Positions 45,654-55,697 of a stretch of DNA of 64,000 nucleotides are shown in pieces. The translations under genes and the position numbers were made by a program. Under the pieces are notes generated by a model. The model was not told the origin of the DNA, made no database searches, and worked only from the letters and a program-made list of their open reading frames with translations. Source of the DNA: Pristimantibacillus sp052113225 (lineage in GTDB: Bacteria > Bacillota > Bacilli > Paenibacillales > Paenibacillaceae); contig NZ_JBFRCT010000006.1 of assembly GCF_052113225.1 (NCBI RefSeq), positions 62,001-126,000 of the forward strand, written 5' to 3'. How positions within the stretch are numbered: position 1 is the first letter of the stretch; every line of letters starts with the position of its first letter.

Positions 45654-45911
45654 AACAAAGCGCCTTTGAGGGCGGCTTTGTCGCTTTCTGAAAGTGATTA
45701 ATTACAATAGCCATAAATAGGAGATAGGGTATGCCCCTGAGGAGCGGGAGCATCCGCCTTTGTCTGCGGGAAATATCCACTTCTAGTGAATTGTTCGAAT
45801 TTCCTGCAGACAACAGCGGCCGAAGGGGCATACCCTACTCCCCCTTAAGAGGCTAATAGAGTTTATTCATCACTTTCAGTTGACAAATCCACCCTCAGGA
45901 CAGCTTTGTTT
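45654..45911. repeat. Long fold-back (inverted repeat) element, about 258 bp
   Basis: The whole stretch is an imperfect palindrome. Outer arms (45654-45701 and 45866-45911) share AAACAAAG, CTGAGGG-like, TTTGTC and CTGAAAGTGAT blocks; middle arms share GGGTATGCCCCT (45727-45738) against AGGGGCATACCC (45824-45835); inner arms share TTGTCTGC. Centre is near 45782. No target duplication is obvious. Most like a miniature transposable element or a long hairpin RNA; it lies 90 bp before an ABC permease operon. Confidence 0.7.
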
Positions 45912-46003
45912 AATCCCAAACTAGAAAGTATAAGATCCACTCATGGTTTTCAAATTCCCACAAATCTACAATAAAACTATCAAAAGAGAGAAGGGAAAAC
46001 GCT

Positions 46004-46927
46004 ATGAAAAATGGAGTCATTCGGGAATTGTTTAAAAATCGCACCTTGCTGCTTATGTTCCTCCCTGTAGCGGTACTCCTATTCCTGTTCAACTACTTGC
46101 CGCTGGCCGGACTTGTAATCGCCTTCAAAGATTTCGACTTTACCAAAGGCATATTCGGCAGTAATTGGATGAACCCGCTATTTGATAACTTTGACTACTT
46201 ATTCTCGTCGGACACCGCGTTCCGGGCAGTGAGAAATACAATCTTGCTGAATGCGCTGTTCATCATCGTTGGCTTGATATTCGAAGTTGGGTTTGCGCTT
46301 CTGCTCAACGAGATCAGGAACAAATATTTCAAGCGGGTATCGCAGTCCTTGACGTTCCTGCCGTTCTTTATTTCCTGGATTGTTGTTGGCGTATTCGCCT
46401 ACAACCTGCTCGATTTCGAGAGTGGTGCGGTCAATCACTTCCTAACAACCATAGGCCTGCAGCCAATCGACTTCTATAGCGAAGCGGGATTGTGGCCAAT
46501 CATTCTTACTATCGCGGTCAGATGGAAAGTGACCGGATACGGTACGATCATTTATTTGGCGGCATTGACCTCCATTGATAATTCTTACTATGAAGCCGCT
46601 TCTATCGATGGGGCGACCAGATGGCAGCAGATCCGTTACATCAGTATTCCGATGCTGAGACCAACGATTATTATACTAACTCTGCTGGCTGTGGGAAGAA
46701 TTATGAATGCGGATTTCGGCATGTTTTATGCGATGGTTGGCGACGCTTCGCTGCTCTTCCCAACGACAGACGTTATCGATACCTTTGTCTACCGCAGCTT
46801 GCGTAAATCTGGAGACATCGGAATGGCATCCGCAGCAGGTTTCCTGCAGTCCATGATTGCCTTCGTTCTGGTTATTGTCAGCAACTACGCAGCTCGCAAA
46901 ATCGATAAAGATTCGGCTATCTTCTAG
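46004..46927 (+). CDS. Sugar ABC transporter permease (LplB type)
   Basis: 307 residues, six helices starting FLPVAVLLFLFNYLPLAGLVIAF, EAA loop EAASIDGATRWQQIRYISIPMLRP. ATG 46004 after GAGAAGGG. First gene of an uptake unit (two permeases, binding protein) read into the large SLH-protein gene's neighbourhood. Homologous to the permease at 8381. Confidence 0.9.
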   Translation: MKNGVIRELFKNRTLLLMFLPVAVLLFLFNYLPLAGLVIAFKDFDFTKGIFGSNWMNPLFDNFDYLFSSDTAFRAVRNTILLNALFIIVGLIFEVGFALLLNEIRNKYFKRVSQSLTFLPFFISWIVVGVFAYNLLDFESGAVNHFLTTIGLQPIDFYSEAGLWPIILTIAVRWKVTGYGTIIYLAALTSIDNSYYEAASIDGATRWQQIRYISIPMLRPTIIILTLLAVGRIMNADFGMFYAMVGDASLLFPTTDVIDTFVYRSLRKSGDIGMASAAGFLQSMIAFVLVIVSNYAARKIDKDSAIF

Positions 46928-46944
46928 AACGGAGGAAACATACT

Positions 46945-47829
46945 ATGCTTGCCAAAAAATTCTCAATCTCGCAATCTCTCATCATTCTCGTCATTTCCTT
47001 GTTCAGCTTGTCCTGTTTATTCCCATTCATCATGGTTATATCGGGCTCGCTGAGCACAGAGAAGGACATTATGGATTACGGCTACACGTTATGGCCGCAT
47101 CATATTACGTTTGATTCCTATCGAATTCTGTTCCTTGGCTCCAACCGGATTATTGATGCATACGGCATTAGTATTCTAGTAACTACAGTAGGGACGGTCC
47201 TATCTGTGCTCGTTACGAGCATGGGTGCGTATGTGATGGCAAGACGCTCCTTTAAGTACCGGAATATTTTATCCGTCTACGTCATCATTACGATGCTCTT
47301 CAACGGCGGTCTGGTGCCATGGTATATCATTTGCGTTCATTATCTCGATCTCAAAGACTCGCTATGGGCACTGATTTTACCGATGCTCGCTAATGCGTTC
47401 AATATGTTTTTGATCCGCAACTTCATGCATTCGATTCCCGAGGAAATTAATGAGTCGGCGAAAATGGACGGAGCGGGAGATTTCAAAATTTTCTACCGCC
47501 TTGTTATGCCGCTTTCGCTTCCAGTGCTCGCAACCGTTGGTTTATTCGTCGCACTAAGCTACTGGAATGACTGGTTCCTTGGCCTTATGTTCGTCGACAA
47601 GCAAGAGCTTCAGCCACTGCAGCTCTTACTGCGAACGCTCGTCTCCAACGTCGATTTCTTGAAGAGTTCAAGCAACGCTTCGGCGATGCAGCGCATATCG
47701 GCGCAAATTCCGTCAGAATCGATCAAGATGGCGCTCACTGTCGTCACGATTGGTCCCATTGTTTTCCTGTATCCATTCTTGCAGCGTTATTTCGTCAAGG
47801 GTCTCATGGTAGGTGCAGTAAAGGGATGA
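46945..47829 (+). CDS. Sugar ABC transporter permease (LplC/YtcP type)
   Basis: 294 residues, six helices, EAA-like loop ESAKMDGAGDFKIFYRLVMPLSLP, C-terminal YFVKGLMVGAVKG. ATG 46945 after GGAGG; 17 bases after the first permease. A CGGC-TAAC-GCCG hairpin (about 47837-47848) separates it from the binding-protein gene. Confidence 0.9.
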   Translation: MLAKKFSISQSLIILVISLFSLSCLFPFIMVISGSLSTEKDIMDYGYTLWPHHITFDSYRILFLGSNRIIDAYGISILVTTVGTVLSVLVTSMGAYVMARRSFKYRNILSVYVIITMLFNGGLVPWYIICVHYLDLKDSLWALILPMLANAFNMFLIRNFMHSIPEEINESAKMDGAGDFKIFYRLVMPLSLPVLATVGLFVALSYWNDWFLGLMFVDKQELQPLQLLLRTLVSNVDFLKSSSNASAMQRISAQIPSESIKMALTVVTIGPIVFLYPFLQRYFVKGLMVGAVKG

Positions 47830-47885
47830 CTATATCGGCTAACGCCGTGTAGTATATAAATGACAAGCATAAGGGAGAGGTCAAG

Positions 47886-49457
47886 ATGAAGAAGAAGATC
47901 CGCATCATGTCGTTAGCCCTCGCAGCTACGATGTCGCTGAGCATTATGCTCTCGGCATGCAGCTCGAATAACGGCAACGGTAATGGCAACACGCCTAGCA
48001 ACAGCGGTGGTAACAACACTCCTAAGGAAAGCTCGCAAACAGATACGAAAGAGCCGGAAAAAGAAGTTACGCTGAAGTTCTACTTTGGTGGTGACAAGAA
48101 AGCGGCTACGGACGAAGTATGGTCCAAAGTCAGCGATTATGTGAAAGAAAAAGGACTTAATATTAAATTCGATATTAACTTTATTCCGTTTGGCGATTTC
48201 AAAGATAAAATGCTCGTTATGGCTGCTTCCGGCGATAAATGGGATATGAACTTTGACGGTGACTGGCTGTCTTATAAACAAATGGCTGCCAAAGGATCAT
48301 ATATGACGTTAAACGATCTTCTGCCTGAATACGCACCTAACCTGTATAAGAAATATGAGGAGCAAGGTACACTTGGCGCTGCTACGGTAAACGGCAACAT
48401 AGTTGGCCTCCCGTGGACAATGAAAATGAATGAGCGTAAATTTATTGCTTGGCGCTCTGACCTGACGGAGAAAGCTGGACTGGATATTCCAGAAGGCTCT
48501 GTAAAAACGATTGAAGATATGGATAAATTGCTTCGTCAGATGAAAGAAGCTTATCCGAACGAAAGAATTTCCCGTACAACTCCGCTCTCGATCTACATGA
48601 TTCGTGATGAGTGGGTAGACTTGAACTTCCATGGACTTGGCTTCTACCTAAGTGATCCAGCTGTAAAAGTACAGCCGGTTGAGCAGCAGCCGTTCTACCT
48701 GGAAGCCTCCAAGCTCGCAAAAGTATGGTATGACGATAACCTCATCAACCGTGATGCGATGATCGACAAGACCGATGAAGCAGCTGAGTGGAGAAACGGC
48801 AAGAAGCTGGTTACGGTTACTTCCCATGAATGGGTAGAAGCAAACCCTGGCTTTGCGGATCCGACATATAAACTGGTCGCTTCTGAGTTCTACCCTGACA
48901 AGCGTTTCATTAACCGTACCGCGCTTGCTAACGTTGTAGCGATTAACCGCAACTCGAAAAATGCCGACCGCGTTCTGCGCTTCCTCGATATGATGGAGAC
49001 GGACAAAACGTTGTATGACCTTGTACAATACGGTATTGAAGGCAAAACCTATGTCCTGAACGGTGATACAGCGGAATATCCGGATGGTATGGAAACAACA
49101 ACAAGTAACTATATGGAGTGGGGCGGCCAATGGGCGTTCTGGAAGCCGCAATTCATGCGTCCGACCATGACATACGGACCAGACTTCTGGGTGAACGAAG
49201 CGAAGTTCGCAAGCGAGCCTAACAATGTGAACTCGCCGATCGATGGACTCTTCCTTGCTGAAGACGCGATGAAAAACGAAGTGGCCAAACGTGATGCAGC
49301 AAGCGATGAGCTGAGCAGACCAATCGAATTTGGTGTTGTGAAAGATGTAGACAAATCCGTTAATGATTACATCGAAACTCAAAAGAAAAACGGTCTGGAT
49401 ACAATCATCACAGAAACTCAAAAACAAATTGACGCATTCTTAGCTAACAAGAAGTAA
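47886..49457 (+). CDS. Sugar-binding lipoprotein (DUF3502-like)
   Basis: 523 residues. Lipobox LSAC with C25, an Asn/Gly/Ser-rich tether, then a two-lobed binding fold with FDGDWLSYKQMA and NGKKLVTVTSHEWVEANPGF, and the LplA-type end. More distant from the two copies at 6632 and 10301. RBS GGGAGAGG. Terminated at 49487. Confidence 0.9.
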   Translation: MKKKIRIMSLALAATMSLSIMLSACSSNNGNGNGNTPSNSGGNNTPKESSQTDTKEPEKEVTLKFYFGGDKKAATDEVWSKVSDYVKEKGLNIKFDINFIPFGDFKDKMLVMAASGDKWDMNFDGDWLSYKQMAAKGSYMTLNDLLPEYAPNLYKKYEEQGTLGAATVNGNIVGLPWTMKMNERKFIAWRSDLTEKAGLDIPEGSVKTIEDMDKLLRQMKEAYPNERISRTTPLSIYMIRDEWVDLNFHGLGFYLSDPAVKVQPVEQQPFYLEASKLAKVWYDDNLINRDAMIDKTDEAAEWRNGKKLVTVTSHEWVEANPGFADPTYKLVASEFYPDKRFINRTALANVVAINRNSKNADRVLRFLDMMETDKTLYDLVQYGIEGKTYVLNGDTAEYPDGMETTTSNYMEWGGQWAFWKPQFMRPTMTYGPDFWVNEAKFASEPNNVNSPIDGLFLAEDAMKNEVAKRDAASDELSRPIEFGVVKDVDKSVNDYIETQKKNGLDTIITETQKQIDAFLANKK

Positions 49458-49486
49458 TAACAACTAACATACTGCACAGACACATG

Positions 49487-49530
49487 AAGAGAAGCCGGCC
49501 TGATGACACCTATAGGGGCTTCTCTTTTTT
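49487..49530 (+). terminator. Terminator of the ABC unit
   Basis: AGAGAAGCC and GGCTTCTCT (with a GGCC/GGGG flank) followed by TTTTTT. Confidence 0.75.
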
Positions 49531-49585
49531 CATGACTATGTAAGCGGATACAGACCAAATACATCTGCAAAATGGAGGTTTGATT

Positions 49586-52500
49586 GTGATAACGAACCAA
49601 AATTGGACAAAAGTACGTGCTCAAATGGTGAGACTACTCGTTATGCTGATGATTTTCTCTTCTGTTTGTTTTATTGGTTTACCTAGTGTTCATGCGGCGG
49701 ATGAGGCTGCTGATGATGTGAGTATGACCCTTGGGGCAACACCGGTTGAGAATGGTCTATCCGGCAGAGCGGGGGATAATGGAGATGGACTTCTGACGGG
49801 GACGGAAGCGGATATCCCTTATTGGCAGACAAACAAAGCGGAAGGCACCACTTACCTCTATATGAACGTCAGCGACGATTATTTATTCGACAGCGCTGAT
49901 TATAACGTTGATGTGACCCTTCGTTATTATGACGAGGGAAGCGGGAGTTTCCTGCTCCAATATGATGCGCAGTCGGCTGCCTTTAAGGACAGCACCAAGT
50001 TTACTTATGGCGACACGAAGACGTGGAAGGACTATACCTTTAATCTGACGGATGCGAAGTTCTCCAACCGCACGAACGGCACCGACTTCCGGATTGCCAT
50101 TGAAGGTGGAGGTATTAACGGTGAGCTTAATCCTGATTTGAAGCTGGCGAGTGTTACCGTCAAGAAGACGCCTAAGCAGCCGACGGTTCCTGAAGAGCCG
50201 GAAGCATCAGATCCAGGAATCATTTTGGGCGAGACACCGGTATCTAATGGCATTACGGCAAAACCTGGCGATGGAGCAGCAGAGCATTTGCTGACTGGTG
50301 AAATCACGGGGAAAACGTATTGGCAAACGAATCAAACGATTAGCCCAACGGTCCATGGCGATAATATTCTTTATTTTTACTTTAATGTAGATGATGCTTA
50401 CTTGTATGACAACTCCGACCAGGATGTTTTTGTAACGGTCGAATATTATGACAGTGGCAGCGGCAGTATGAAGCTGCAGTACGACTCGCAATCTGCAGCG
50501 TTCAAGGATGCACCAGAGTTTACTTATACAAATACGAATACATGGAAAAAACATACCTTCAAGCTTGGCGATGCCAAGTTCGCTAACCGTGCAAACGAAG
50601 GAGACTTCCGCCTTCAAGTATCCGGGCCGGGAGCACTTGGAAGTAATCCCGATCTGCATATTGCTTCGGTGACAGTGAAAAAGCAGCCGCAGCTGAACTT
50701 TGATACAGCAACCAAAGTCTACGACACGGTCTATCCAACGGATGACGTTGTGATTGCTGATATGAGCGTGAAGGATTTTGGGGCGGTTGGAGACAGTGCA
50801 ACAGATGACACGAAAGCCTTCGAGGATGCGCTGGCGGCAGCTGGCAACAAGGGAGGCGGAGTTGTTTTTGCTCCTGCTGGCACCTATAAGCTGACAAGAC
50901 ATCTAATTGTACCAACTGGCGTTACACTGCGTGGTGACTGGAACAGTCCTGAGGTTTCAGGAGGCGAGGTTGAAGGAACCATCCTAGCTGTATATGCCGA
51001 CAAAGGTATTGAAAACGGCCCAAGCTTCCTGCAGCTGGCACCGGTGAGTGGCGTGACGAACTTATCTGTCTGGTATCCGGAGCAGTCGGTCAGCTCGCCA
51101 GTTGCTTACCCATGGACGTTCGAGCAGTTGTCGGGCGACAGTATGACGATCAAGAATGTGACGCTTGTCAATTCCTATAACGGGATCAAGATTGGTCCAT
51201 CCTGGAATGAGCTTCACTATGTCCGTAATTTGTATGGCACAGCTCTTAAAACGGGGATTTTCCTAGACTATACGACGGATATTGGAAGATTGGAGCATGT
51301 AAGACTTTCCTCTTCGTATTGGGCTGACTCGGGTCTTGCAGGTTCACCTCAGGAAGCGGATTTGAAGTCGTATATGACGACCCATTCGGAAGGCATTGTG
51401 ATGGGCCGGTCGGACTGGGAGTATATGTCGGACATTCATATTGCCGATTTCAAGACAGGTATGCGAATTACAACAAGAACGGGCAGCCTGGAGACGGCAA
51501 ATGCTCAGCTCTATAAAATTAATATTGAGGACTGTAATGTAGCTTTGAAAATCGAAGGCGTTAACGATTTTGGCCTGCTCGTCTCAGACAGCAGCTTCAA
51601 AGCAAATATCGGCACAGAGCCTATAGCGGTATACGCTACTGAAGGCTTCCATTCGATTGCTCAGTTCAATACGGTAACGTTTGGCGGCAATCCACATCAC
51701 GCTGTTGTAAATGAAGGCAGCGGGGTATTGTCCTTCGAGAACAGTACGTTTGAGAATTGGGATGATCAAGGCGGCGGTTATGCTATTGCAGCTAAGGGAG
51801 GCTCACTCCTTCTAGGTCAGTCGAGCTTCGTTAAGGCTTCGAAGCATGTGAAGCTGGAAGGCAGTGTTACTACCGTTAACGCGATCAATTCCGGTCATAA
51901 TGGCAGTCTGGCTGTTCTGGATAAGAGCGAAGCAGCGGAGGTTAGTGTCCGTCAAGGTGCTCAGTATACACTTGAGCAGCTGCCTGAAGTAGCGGCACTT
52001 GATCTGGCAAATAGGCCAAAACCATCAACTAACAGCCTGTTTGATATTACGGCAGCACCTTATGAGGCTGACAGCACAGGTGAAACAGATGTATCGGCAA
52101 TTATCCAGCAGGCGCTTGATGATGCTGATGCAGCAGGAGGCGGTACCGTTTATTTACCGGCTGGTATCTACCGTGCTAATGATCCATTAAATGTTCCAAG
52201 CGGTGTTGAGCTGCGTGGTTCATGGGACGTTCCGCATCATACGATTGGCGGCGGTACTGTTTTATTCACGAATCATGGTGAGAACGATCCGGACGGTGTA
52301 CCATTCCTGTCACTTGAGCAGGATGCAGGCTTAAGAGGCTTGTCGGTCTATTACGATCAGCAAAGCTGGACGAATGTGAAGCCGTATGCCTGGACGGTAC
52401 AGGGCCAAGGAACAGGCGTATATCTAATCGATACAACGCTAATCAACCCGTACAAAGGCGTGGACTTTGGTTCCCATAATACAAGTGGCCACTATATCGA

Positions 52501-55500
52501 TTACGTCGCTGGTTCACCACTTATGGAAGGTATTTTCCTTGGCGGCGGCGCTGATGGCGGATTGATGCGTAACGTACAGTTCAACCCGCATTATTACGGG
52601 CGTAACAATTTCCCTAACCATCCTTCTACAGATCAGGACTTTGATGCGGTATGGAGCTATCAGAAGGAAAATCTGGATGCTTTCCGGATTGGCGATGTTA
52701 CAAACGAGACGATCTTTAATACGTTTGTTTATGGTTCGAAATACGGTATTCATTTTGAGGAACAGAACGGTAAAGGTCCGGAAGCTGTCGTCATCGGCCA
52801 CGGAACGGATGGCAGCAAGAAGGGCGCCGTACTGGACTCTGCTGGCGAAGCGGGCCTTACGCTGATTAACACTGAGCTTGTCTCAATGAGCTCCTCCGAC
52901 AAAGTGTATGTTGTCGTTGGGGAAGATTTTGACTCTAAGGCTGTCTTCTTTAACTCTTCGATGTGGGGAGATACGACCCGTTCCTTTGATATATTCGGAG
53001 GAGACGTTCGTATCCAGCAAAGCAACTTTACGAGAGTAGGACAACGCGGTATCAATGCTGTTGGCGGCGATATTACGCTTTATGATTCCTACTTCCAGCA
53101 GCCAAATACAAATCATGTGTATGCTGGCCCAGACATTGAGAAGCTGGTTATCGCTAACAACCTGTTCAAAGGCGGCCTGCAGCTGGTTAATGAAGCGGGC
53201 ACGAAAGTGACAGGAACAAATTTGGTTCCGGTATCGCTGGATCTGGTGAAAGGCCAGTTTGATGAGAGCAATCCGGCAAATGCGAATTTTGCGCTGAAGC
53301 TGACCAACATGACGGAATCGGCTCCACTTGCTGGCAAGATTGAGGTCATTTCACCGGACAGCTACAAAGATTTGTTCGTACCGGTCCGGTTCAACAATAT
53401 CGCGCTTGGTGAGAGTGTGTCGATTAAGCTTCCTTATTTGTCGGGCGATACGCTGAAATATAAAGTGACGCTGGATAATGGGTATTCCTATGTGACCCAG
53501 GTGAAAACGGCACAGTCGTTCGCGACACGTCTCGATGACGAGAGCGAGGTTCAGCCTGTTATTGATATCTCAAGTGCGACAAATTACTCGAGCCTAGGCG
53601 GCAATTGGGGCGGCAAGGACGACCTGAGTGCACAATCAACCGTCCGGTGGGATGACGATAATTTGTACGTTACTGTCCGTTCAACGGATAATACGCATTA
53701 TCAGACGTGGACAAACGGCGATATTTGGCAGGGCGACAGCTTGCAGCTTGGTATCGATTTATCGAGAAAAGATGGATCTGCCAGCCAAAATGTCAACGAG
53801 CTTGGTTTTGCGCTGACGAATAGCGGTACAGTATCGAAATGGAGATGGCGTGCGCCTGCTGGCGTAGCAGCTGGAGCTTTTAACGCAGCGGATGCTGTCA
53901 TTACAAGAGATGAAGCGACGCATGCAACCATCTATGACATTACTCTTCCAATCTCTGCGCTTCATGGTGCGGGATATACCTTCTCTCCTGAGGATTCGCT
54001 TGGTCTGACGATCCTGCTTAATGAACATGATGGCGCGGGCCGCGCTGGTTTCATCGAATATAATCAAGGGATTGGAACAAGCAAAGATGCAACACAATTT
54101 GGCGATCTGTATTTGCTTGGCTCCGATTATGGAAGCCTGCTGGCGCAATCGGCTGAGTCGGCGGTTGCAGCGGCTGAAAAAGCGAAGGATGTTACAAGCA
54201 TTGATGCGGCAGCCAACTTTGTCTGCCTTATTCCGCAAGGTACAGTGAAGTCTGGACTGGCAGCAAGACTGACTGCAATTGGCGGGACGACGAATCCGGG
54301 ACCGGGTACAGGTTCTGGCTCCGGTACTGGTGCTGGTCAAGTTGAACAGCCGAAGGTGACGGTTAAGGCAGATGGAACGGTACAGGTGGAAGGTACTGCT
54401 GTAGTAGATGCAAGTTCAAAGAATGCGAAGCTTTCCCTGGAAGCCGCGTTGCTTGATCAAGCGTTCGCCAAAGCAGCGGATCAAGACGGCAAGAAAAAAA
54501 TTACGGTTGTGCTGTCTGCTGCTTCTGGAGCAAACGGTTATTCCTTGGAGCTTTCGTCGGGTTATTTGACACAGCAATCCTCGAATCGGCAGATTGAGCT
54601 CATTACACCGTCTGGAACGATTCTATTGTCCAGTGATATGCTGACGCCTGATGCGAGTAAGCTTGGTCAAACTGTCATCATCAGCATCGGAAATGCGGAC
54701 AAAAGTGGTTGGAGCGAAGAGCTGCAGAAGAAGATTGGAGATCGTCCAGTTGTCGATCTGACTGTACAATCTTCGGGTCACACCGTTGACTGGCATAACA
54801 GCCAATCACCGGTTACGGTATCACTTCCTTATGCCCCTTCGGTGACTGAGAAAGTGGATACAAATAAGCTGACCATCTGGTATATTGACGGAAGTGGCAA
54901 ACCGTTCCCTGTGCCAAACGCACGTTATGATGCAGCTGGCGGACAGATCGTATTTACTACAAAACATTTTAGCCAGTATGCGGTTGTATATGTGCAAAAA
55001 TCGTTTGCAGATTTAAACGGATACGGATGGGCGAAAGAAGCGATTGAGGTGCTTGCGTCAAAAGGTATTATTAACGGTGTATCGGAAACGGCATTCGATC
55101 CGAGCGCATCTATCAAACGGGCGGACTTCGTGAAGCTGCTCATAGATACACTTGGACTCACCTCAGATGCTCCAGCTAGTTTTGCAGATGTGCAGGCAAA
55201 TCGTTATTATGCTGAGGCTGTAGGCATTGCGAAGTCGCTTGGTATTACTAATGGTGCCGGTGGTAACCGGTTTAATCCGGAAGCAGCAATCACGAGAGAA
55301 GAAGCGGCAACGTTTATCGAACGTGCTCTCGCAGCTGTGAAAGCCGGTCTTCCGGTTGGCACAGAGGATGCACTTGCGGATTATAAAGATGCGGATCAAA
55401 TATCGGCTTATGCAAAAGGAAGTATAGGCTCGCTGGTGAAGGCTGGTCTCTTGCAGGGTTATGATGATATGCTGGAGCCAAAAGGCCAATTGACACGAGC

Positions 55501-55540
55501 AGAAGCAGCTGTTCTATTCTACCGAATTTATAATCGTTAA
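49586..55540 (+). CDS. S-layer anchored protein with two pectate-lyase-like domains
   Basis: 1984 residues, GTG start after AATGGAGG. Signal peptide ends VHA near residue 39. Two copies of one beta module (about 44-200 and 210-370; both have YWQTN, LQYD-QSAAFKD, NPDLK/HIASVTVKK). Two Pfam pectate-lyase-3-like right-handed helices, from about 390 (VKDFGAVGDSATDDT) and 816 (ETDVSAIIQQALDDA), each with the GG-V-F/Y-PAG-Y pattern. A CBM9-like sugar-binding domain at about 1325-1505, a Gly/Ser linker at 1568, an unidentified domain, and three SLH repeats from about 1805 that hold it on the cell wall. No catalytic residues assigned; it may bind rather than cleave. Follows the sugar transporter genes, likely serving them. 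Confidence 0.88.
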   Translation: MITNQNWTKVRAQMVRLLVMLMIFSSVCFIGLPSVHAADEAADDVSMTLGATPVENGLSGRAGDNGDGLLTGTEADIPYWQTNKAEGTTYLYMNVSDDYLFDSADYNVDVTLRYYDEGSGSFLLQYDAQSAAFKDSTKFTYGDTKTWKDYTFNLTDAKFSNRTNGTDFRIAIEGGGINGELNPDLKLASVTVKKTPKQPTVPEEPEASDPGIILGETPVSNGITAKPGDGAAEHLLTGEITGKTYWQTNQTISPTVHGDNILYFYFNVDDAYLYDNSDQDVFVTVEYYDSGSGSMKLQYDSQSAAFKDAPEFTYTNTNTWKKHTFKLGDAKFANRANEGDFRLQVSGPGALGSNPDLHIASVTVKKQPQLNFDTATKVYDTVYPTDDVVIADMSVKDFGAVGDSATDDTKAFEDALAAAGNKGGGVVFAPAGTYKLTRHLIVPTGVTLRGDWNSPEVSGGEVEGTILAVYADKGIENGPSFLQLAPVSGVTNLSVWYPEQSVSSPVAYPWTFEQLSGDSMTIKNVTLVNSYNGIKIGPSWNELHYVRNLYGTALKTGIFLDYTTDIGRLEHVRLSSSYWADSGLAGSPQEADLKSYMTTHSEGIVMGRSDWEYMSDIHIADFKTGMRITTRTGSLETANAQLYKINIEDCNVALKIEGVNDFGLLVSDSSFKANIGTEPIAVYATEGFHSIAQFNTVTFGGNPHHAVVNEGSGVLSFENSTFENWDDQGGGYAIAAKGGSLLLGQSSFVKASKHVKLEGSVTTVNAINSGHNGSLAVLDKSEAAEVSVRQGAQYTLEQLPEVAALDLANRPKPSTNSLFDITAAPYEADSTGETDVSAIIQQALDDADAAGGGTVYLPAGIYRANDPLNVPSGVELRGSWDVPHHTIGGGTVLFTNHGENDPDGVPFLSLEQDAGLRGLSVYYDQQSWTNVKPYAWTVQGQGTGVYLIDTTLINPYKGVDFGSHNTSGHYIDYVAGSPLMEGIFLGGGADGGLMRNVQFNPHYYGRNNFPNHPSTDQDFDAVWSYQKENLDAFRIGDVTNETIFNTFVYGSKYGIHFEEQNGKGPEAVVIGHGTDGSKKGAVLDSAGEAGLTLINTELVSMSSSDKVYVVVGEDFDSKAVFFNSSMWGDTTRSFDIFGGDVRIQQSNFTRVGQRGINAVGGDITLYDSYFQQPNTNHVYAGPDIEKLVIANNLFKGGLQLVNEAGTKVTGTNLVPVSLDLVKGQFDESNPANANFALKLTNMTESAPLAGKIEVISPDSYKDLFVPVRFNNIALGESVSIKLPYLSGDTLKYKVTLDNGYSYVTQVKTAQSFATRLDDESEVQPVIDISSATNYSSLGGNWGGKDDLSAQSTVRWDDDNLYVTVRSTDNTHYQTWTNGDIWQGDSLQLGIDLSRKDGSASQNVNELGFALTNSGTVSKWRWRAPAGVAAGAFNAADAVITRDEATHATIYDITLPISALHGAGYTFSPEDSLGLTILLNEHDGAGRAGFIEYNQGIGTSKDATQFGDLYLLGSDYGSLLAQSAESAVAAAEKAKDVTSIDAAANFVCLIPQGTVKSGLAARLTAIGGTTNPGPGTGSGSGTGAGQVEQPKVTVKADGTVQVEGTAVVDASSKNAKLSLEAALLDQAFAKAADQDGKKKITVVLSAASGANGYSLELSSGYLTQQSSNRQIELITPSGTILLSSDMLTPDASKLGQTVIISIGNADKSGWSEELQKKIGDRPVVDLTVQSSGHTVDWHNSQSPVTVSLPYAPSVTEKVDTNKLTIWYIDGSGKPFPVPNARYDAAGGQIVFTTKHFSQYAVVYVQKSFADLNGYGWAKEAIEVLASKGIINGVSETAFDPSASIKRADFVKLLIDTLGLTSDAPASFADVQANRYYAEAVGIAKSLGITNGAGGNRFNPEAAITREEAATFIERALAAVKAGLPVGTEDALADYKDADQISAYAKGSIGSLVKAGLLQGYDDMLEPKGQLTRAEAAVLFYRIYNR

Positions 55541-55548
55541 TAAGTGTG

Positions 55549-55587
55549 AAAGGAGCCAGATTCCATGCAGGAATCTGGCTCCTTTTT
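55549..55587 (+). terminator. Strong terminator after SLH-protein gene
   Basis: AAAGGAGCCAGATTCC and GGAATCTGGCTCCTTT are exact complements around ATGCA, with trailing T residues. Confidence 0.9.
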
Positions 55588-55637
55588 GGCGTATTATTAG
55601 CGTACTACACAAGCTTATGGACAAATAAAATAGATTG

Positions 55638-55649
55638 GTAAGCGCTTAC
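55638..55649 (+). promoter_or_regulatory. LacI/CcpA-type operator
   Basis: GTAAGCGCTTAC is a perfect 12-bp palindrome with the central AAGCGCTT typical of LacI-family and cre sites. It lies 49 bp before the oxidoreductase start and probably controls the genes at 55698-58946. No LacI-type gene is in the window. Confidence 0.65.
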
Positions 55650-55697
55650 TAGAGTGCAGACAGAGGTATGGCTATTAATGTTGGGAGGCTGTATGTG

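Noticed and set aside
48648..49427. Minus-strand frame of 259 codons
   Set aside because: Lies wholly within the binding-protein gene, no ribosome site, no family sense.
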